A DNA stretch of 64,000 nucleotides from Bettongia penicillata ogilbyi. Its lineage: Eukaryota; Chordata; Mammalia; Diprotodontia; Potoroidae. The stretch spans positions 1,905,346 to 1,969,345 of the forward strand of contig JAJHZJ010000579.1 in the NCBI GenBank assembly GCA_023548195.1. Direction: 5' to 3'. Under the pieces are notes generated by a model that did no database searches, was not told the origin of the DNA, and worked only from the letters and a program-made list of their open reading frames with translations. Position 1 is the stretch's first letter; every line of letters begins with the position of its first letter. Made by a program: the position numbers and the translations under genes. This document shows, one piece after another, positions 55,301 to 61,300 of this stretch.

Positions 55301-58300
55301 ATAGTTACTCCCTTCCCTTTCCCTCTCTTTCCTCCCCCTACATTTCTCTCTCACCATTTACCTTAATTTCTTTTAAGGTATGTTCCCATCCTATTCAGTT
55401 CAATCTGTGCTCTCTATCTCTGCACGTGTGTGCATGTGTGTATGTGTGTACATGTGTATATGTGGTCCCACCAACTAGCCAGATACTGAAAAGTTTTAAG
55501 AGTTAGAAATATTGTCTTTCCCTGTATGAATATAAACAGTTCACTTCTGGTAAGTCCCTTAAGACTTCTCTTTGCTGTTTCCTTTTTCATGCTTCTTCTC
55601 ATTCTTGTGTTGGAAAGTCAAATTTTCTTTTCAGCTCTGGTCTTTTCATCAAGAATGATTGAAAGTCCTCTGTTTCATTGAAAGACCATATTTTCCCTTG
55701 AAGTATTATACTCAGTTTAGCTGGGTAGGTGATTCTTGGTTTGAGTCCTAGTTCCTTTGCCTTCTGGAATATTCTATTCCACGCCCTTTGATCCCTTAAT
55801 GTAGAAGCTGCTAGATCTTGGGTTATCCTGATTGTATTTCCACAGTACTGGAATTGTTTCTTTCTAGCTGCTTGCAAGACTTTTTCCTTGAGCTGGGAGT
55901 TCTGGAATTTGGCCACAATGTTCCTAGGAGTTTCTCTTTTTGGATCTCTTTCAGGTGGTGATCGATGGATTCTTTCAATACTTATTTTGCCCTGTCAGGG
56001 CAGTTTTCCTTGATAATTTCATGGAAGATGATGTCTAGGCTCTTTTTTTGATCATGACTTTCAGGTAGTCCCATAATTTTTAAATTGTCTCTCCTGGATC
56101 TATTTTCCAGGTCAGTTGTTTTTCCCATGAGATATTTCACATTCTCTTCCATTTTTTCGTTCTTTTGGTTTTGTTTTGTGATTTCTTGGTTTCTCATAAA
56201 GTCATTAGACTCCATCTGTTCCATTCTAATTTTGAGAGAACTATTAAATTCAGTGAGCTTTTGAGCCTCTTTTTCCATTTGGCTCATTCTGCTTTTGAAA
56301 GCATTCTTCTCCTCATTGGCTTTTTGAACCTCCTTTGCCAATTGAGTGAGCCTATTTTTCAAGGTGTTAATTTCCTCAGCATTTTTTTGGGTCTCCTTTA
56401 CCAAGGTATTGACCCGTTTTTCATACTTTTCTTGCATCTCTCTCATTTCTCTTCCCAGTTTTTCCTCCACCTGTCTAACTTGCTTTTCAAAATCCTTTTT
56501 GAGCTCTTCCAGGGCCTGAGCCCACCCACCACCCCCCTGGGGTGTCTGGGGTACTGAGGCCCCGCCCTCCACGTCTTTCCCTGATGGCAAGGATACGTCC
56601 TCATCATCAGATCCGAAGGTCGGGATCATTTGCATTTGTTGGAAAAAACTCTCTATAGTCTTATTTTTCTTCCCTTTTCTAGGCATTTTCCCAGCCAGTT
56701 ACTTGACTTCTGAGATTCCTTTCCACCCCCACCTGGATCCGCCTAACTAGTGCTTGGCCTCTGAGATTTAAATGGGCTTTCCTCCTGCCGGCTGTCAATC
56801 AGTGAGCTTTAGTTCAGGTGCTGGGGTGGGGGCAGGGCCGCCTCCCAGGCTCTGATCCCTCAGGGGCTTTATGCAGAGACTTTCAGGAATGGAGCGGGTG
56901 GGGGCGGGGTGGGGGGCCCACCTCCCAATCTCAGTTCCCTTGGGGGCTTTGAGCAGAAGCCTTCAGTAATAGAGCGGGGTGGGGGGCAGTGCCGTCTCCC
57001 AGGCTCAGCTCCGTCAGGTTTTATGCGGGAATCTTCCGTAATGAAGATCCTGCCTGCTGCTGGGGGATTCCTGAGTCCCAGTCCGCTGCTGCCTCAGCCG
57101 CCGCCCACACCTCTGCCTCCGCCGCTTCCTGCCCCCGTCTCTGCCGCCGCCGCTTCCTCCCGAGGGGGCCCGAGTCACGGAGACGCCCTGCTTCCCCTCT
57201 CCTCCAGCCCGGCCTTCTCTCTCACTGACCTGTAGCTTCTGTGGGCAGAGGGACTTTCCCGGCTGCCGGAGCTTCCGTCTCTGAAGCCTACTCGGATCAG
57301 CTTCTCTGGGGCCAAGGTCAGGGCAGCGCTGGGGGTGGGGTCCACTTTCCGGGGTGCACCGGACCCTGGGGACGGGTCTCCAGGGCTCCCTGGAACGGAA
57401 ATCTCTTCCACTCTGCTTCTGCACACCTTGTATTGACCCAGAAATTATGGGGGACTCTTTTTACATTAATTCTATGGACTTCGGAGCTCGTAAACGTGCA
57501 TCCTTCTACTCCGCCATCTTGGCTCCGCCCCCAAACAAGCATTTTTCAAAGGACAAAATTCAAGCTACCAGAAGCCATATGAAAAAATACTCTGAATTGC
57601 TACTATTACAATAACTAGTTGGTTGGGTGTTGTCCTTTGTTCTTGAAGAGGACCAAAATGACACCACCACCATAAAGTGAAGTTTCAGTGTCTGATCAGT
57701 GGCTGATCAGACCAATATGAGCTTAGAATGCTCTACCACAGGTCAGGTACAAAGAGTCCATGGAAACATTTGAGGTGGTTACTCCAAATTTGTGCATCCT
57801 ATATTTACTTTGTGCTGTCTCAATTCTGCTTTGCTCATGGAACACAGCACCTTTTCTGATGTGGGCACATCATGCTGATCGGTCCTATGCCAGTGTTTCC
57901 CATGTTGCACAATCAAATCCAAAGTTCTTGAGAGTGTCCTTGTATCACTTCTTCTGATCACCATGTGATCACCTGCCCCATGTGAGTTCTCCATAAAATA
58001 GTCTTTTTGGCAAGTGTACATTCTGCATTCAAACATGGTCATTCCATCAGAGTTGCACTCTCTGAAGCATAGTTTGAATGTCTGGCAGTTCAGCTTGAGC
58101 AAGAACTTCAGCGTCTGGTACCTTATCCTGTGCCAAGCGATCCTCAGAATCTTCCTTAGACAGTTCAAACGGAAGCAATTCAGCTTCCTGGCATGGCACT
58201 GGCAAACTGTCCATGTTTCACAGGCATACAACAATAAGGTCAGCACAATGGCTCTGTAGACCGTGAGTTTGGTAGTCAGTCTAATACCTCTTCTCTCCCA

Positions 58301-61300
58301 AACGTTTCTTCTGAGCCTCTCAAACACTGAGCTAGCTCTGGCAATGTGTGCATCAACCTCATTGTCAATGTGTACATCTCTGGAAAATACACTATACCAA
58401 GGTAAATGAACTTATCCACAGCATTCAAAACTTCTCCATTTGTTGTAACCAAGGGTTCCATGTATGGATGATGTGGTGGTGGCTGATGAAGCACCTGTGT
58501 TCATTGGTGTTAATTATTAGGCCAAAATTAGCACTGGCAGCAGAGAACTGATCCATTCTTCAGAGCATCTCAGCTTCAGAGGTTGCATTGAGTGCACAAT
58601 CATCTGCAAACGGAAAATCACACAAAAAAACTCCCTCCACTTTGGTCTTGGCTTGTTGCCTTTTCAAATTGAAGAACTTACCATAAGAATAATAGTTGAC
58701 CTTGATGCCATGTTCATCCTCATTGAAAGCATTTGACAACATGCCTGAAAACATCATGCTAAAAAGCATGGGAGCCAGCACACAGCCCTGTTTCACTCCA
58801 TTGGTTACAGGGAAGGCAAGAGATCATTGTCCACTATTCAGAACCCAAACACACCATCATGAAAATGACATACAGTACTGATGAACTTCTCTGGGCAACC
58901 AAATTTTGACATAATTTTCCATAAGCCCTCATGACTAACAGTGTCAAAGGCCTTGGTCAGATCTACAAATGTGACAGACTTCTGTTCTGCTCCTGGCACT
59001 TCTCCTGGAGTTGGTGGGCAGAAAACACCATATTGATTATTCCTCAAGCCTTTCTGAAGCCATACTGGTTCTCAGGTATATGACCATCTTCCAGGTGAAG
59101 GATTAGCCTATTAAGGAGGACTCCAGCAAGAATTTTGCCAGCAATGACTAACAGAGAGACCCCCCCCCCCATGATTGTCCCAGGACAATCTATATTCCTT
59201 TTACCTTTATAGAGATGGACAATGGGGGCATCCTTGAACTCCTGGGAGATAACCTCCTCTTGCCATATAACCTGGAAATTTTCAGTCAGCTTTTGTATGA
59301 GCAATGGTCCCCCTACCTTGTAAATCTCAGCTGGAATTGAATCAGCACCAGGTGCTTTGCCACATGAAAGGAGCCTAAAGGCCCTCAAAACCTCTTCTTC
59401 AGTTGCAAGTTCAACTAAAGCGGGATTGACTTCAACCTGAGGTAAATGGTCAGTGGCCTCAGCATTGATTGATGATGGTTTGTTGAGAACACCATGGAAG
59501 TGTTCAGCCCAAATCTCTAGGATCATGTCCTTATCACTAATCAATGTGGTTCCATCAGCATACTTATGTGTAGTTCTGATGCACCATAGGTTTTTGATCC
59601 ATAAATAGCTTTTAGGGAATCATTCAAGTGTTTGAGATTGTTACTAGCAGCATAAAACTGAAATTTCATCTGCCTTCTTACTGAGCCAGGAATCCTGCAT
59701 GTCTCTAAGCTTTGCTTGTACTTTGCTTTTGATGGAATTAAATGTTGCCTTCTTAGAGGTAGATGAACTATCCTGCTAATAAATCCTGAGGAGTTCTCAA
59801 TTTTTTGTTTAGCAGCTTCTGAATTCTGCATCATTTTCATCAACTCAGTCTTGGTGTTTCCAGTGTTCTGACCCAGATGAGCAAATGCAGTGCTGTACAC
59901 CAGATCTCTGAAAGCTATCCACTCCTTTTCTGTTCCACTGTTGTCAACTGTGTGTGGCTCAACTTTGTCTCCAAGTTAGCAAGAAACTGTTCACACTCAG
60001 AGATCTCTAATTTGTTGACATTAATTCTTCCAGTAGTCATTTTGCCTTGAGGGCAGCACTTTCGATGAATGAGAATATTTAGCTTGGAAAGGGTAAGTCC
60101 ATGATCATCAGTCCAGTACTCTGCATCACACACTGCCTTTGTCACTCTCACATGTTATCCGTTACAATACAATAACTTAACACTTAGAGTGTTTGAATGT
60201 TTTTAAAGTAATTTACATATCTTATCTCAATTAACTTGATCCGCACAATTCTATTATTTTTTTTAATCATTCCCACTTTACAGAGGAGGAAATAGGTGGA
60301 AGAATCATACAGTAACTTGCTCAGGGTCACACAGATATTAAAAGCAAGACACAACTAATTAGACAAATGCACTGAGGTTCCAACTCACAAAATTAGGTAG
60401 ACAAAAATGAACGAAAAAGGATAATGGCAAAATAAGTACCAGGTGAAAAATGGAAAATTATAATACATTGTTGGTGGAGCTATGAATTGGTCCAACCATT
60501 ATAGAAAGCAGTTGGGAACTCAATACCCAAAATCACTGAACTGCACATACCTTTTGTCCCGTCAATATCACTACTAGTCTAATGCCCCAAAGAAAAATGA
60601 AAAGGAACTCATATGTACAAAAATATCCATAGCACCTCTTTTTGTGCTGACAAAAATTTAGAAACTAAGGTGGCACCCGTCAATTGGAGGATGATTGCAC
60701 AAATTATGGTAAATAAATGTAATGAAACAATATTGTACCATAAGAAAAGATTAAAGGGAGAGTTTCAGAAGAACCTGGGAAGATTTGTATAAATTAATGC
60801 AATGAGGTGAGTAAAATTCGGAGAAATATTTACACAAAAACAAAAATACTGCACAGAAAAGCAAAGTTCAAGCCTTAGGAACTCCAATTAATGCAATAAC
60901 CAATCACAATTATAGAGGACCAATGATGAAGCATCGTACCCAAATGTCCTAACAGATGTAATGGCCTCAAGAACCAGAATGAGATGTTTATTTTTGGACA
61001 TGGTCAATGAGGAAATCTTTTTTGCTTGACTGTGCACATTTGTTACAAGGATTTTGTTTTTCCTTCTTTTTTCAAATGTGAGAGTAGTAGGTCAGAGGAA
61101 AACAAAATTGCTTTTTACCTGAAAAAAAATTAAAGATCAAAAAATAAAATGTTTTCAGGCTGTCTAAAGTAATAACAGGATACATTATATAGAAGAAATT
61201 TTACTGACTTGAAGTCTAATCCCTATTATTATTAATCCCCAAACTCTATTATTAACAAGTAGGAAAGAAAAAGCACTTCATTTGATGTCAGTTTCCTCAT

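Noticed and set aside
57014..57424. 136-codon GC-rich open frame on the minus strand
   Set aside because: It lies in the 5' UTR of the half-L1. Arg/Pro/Gly-rich content is typical of GC-rich non-coding DNA, and no homology was seen.
57779..60151. Series of minus-strand open frames as a possible cellular gene
   Set aside because: They carry reverse-transcriptase motifs (FADDCALNA, DLTKAFDTVS) with many frameshifts: a dead LINE.
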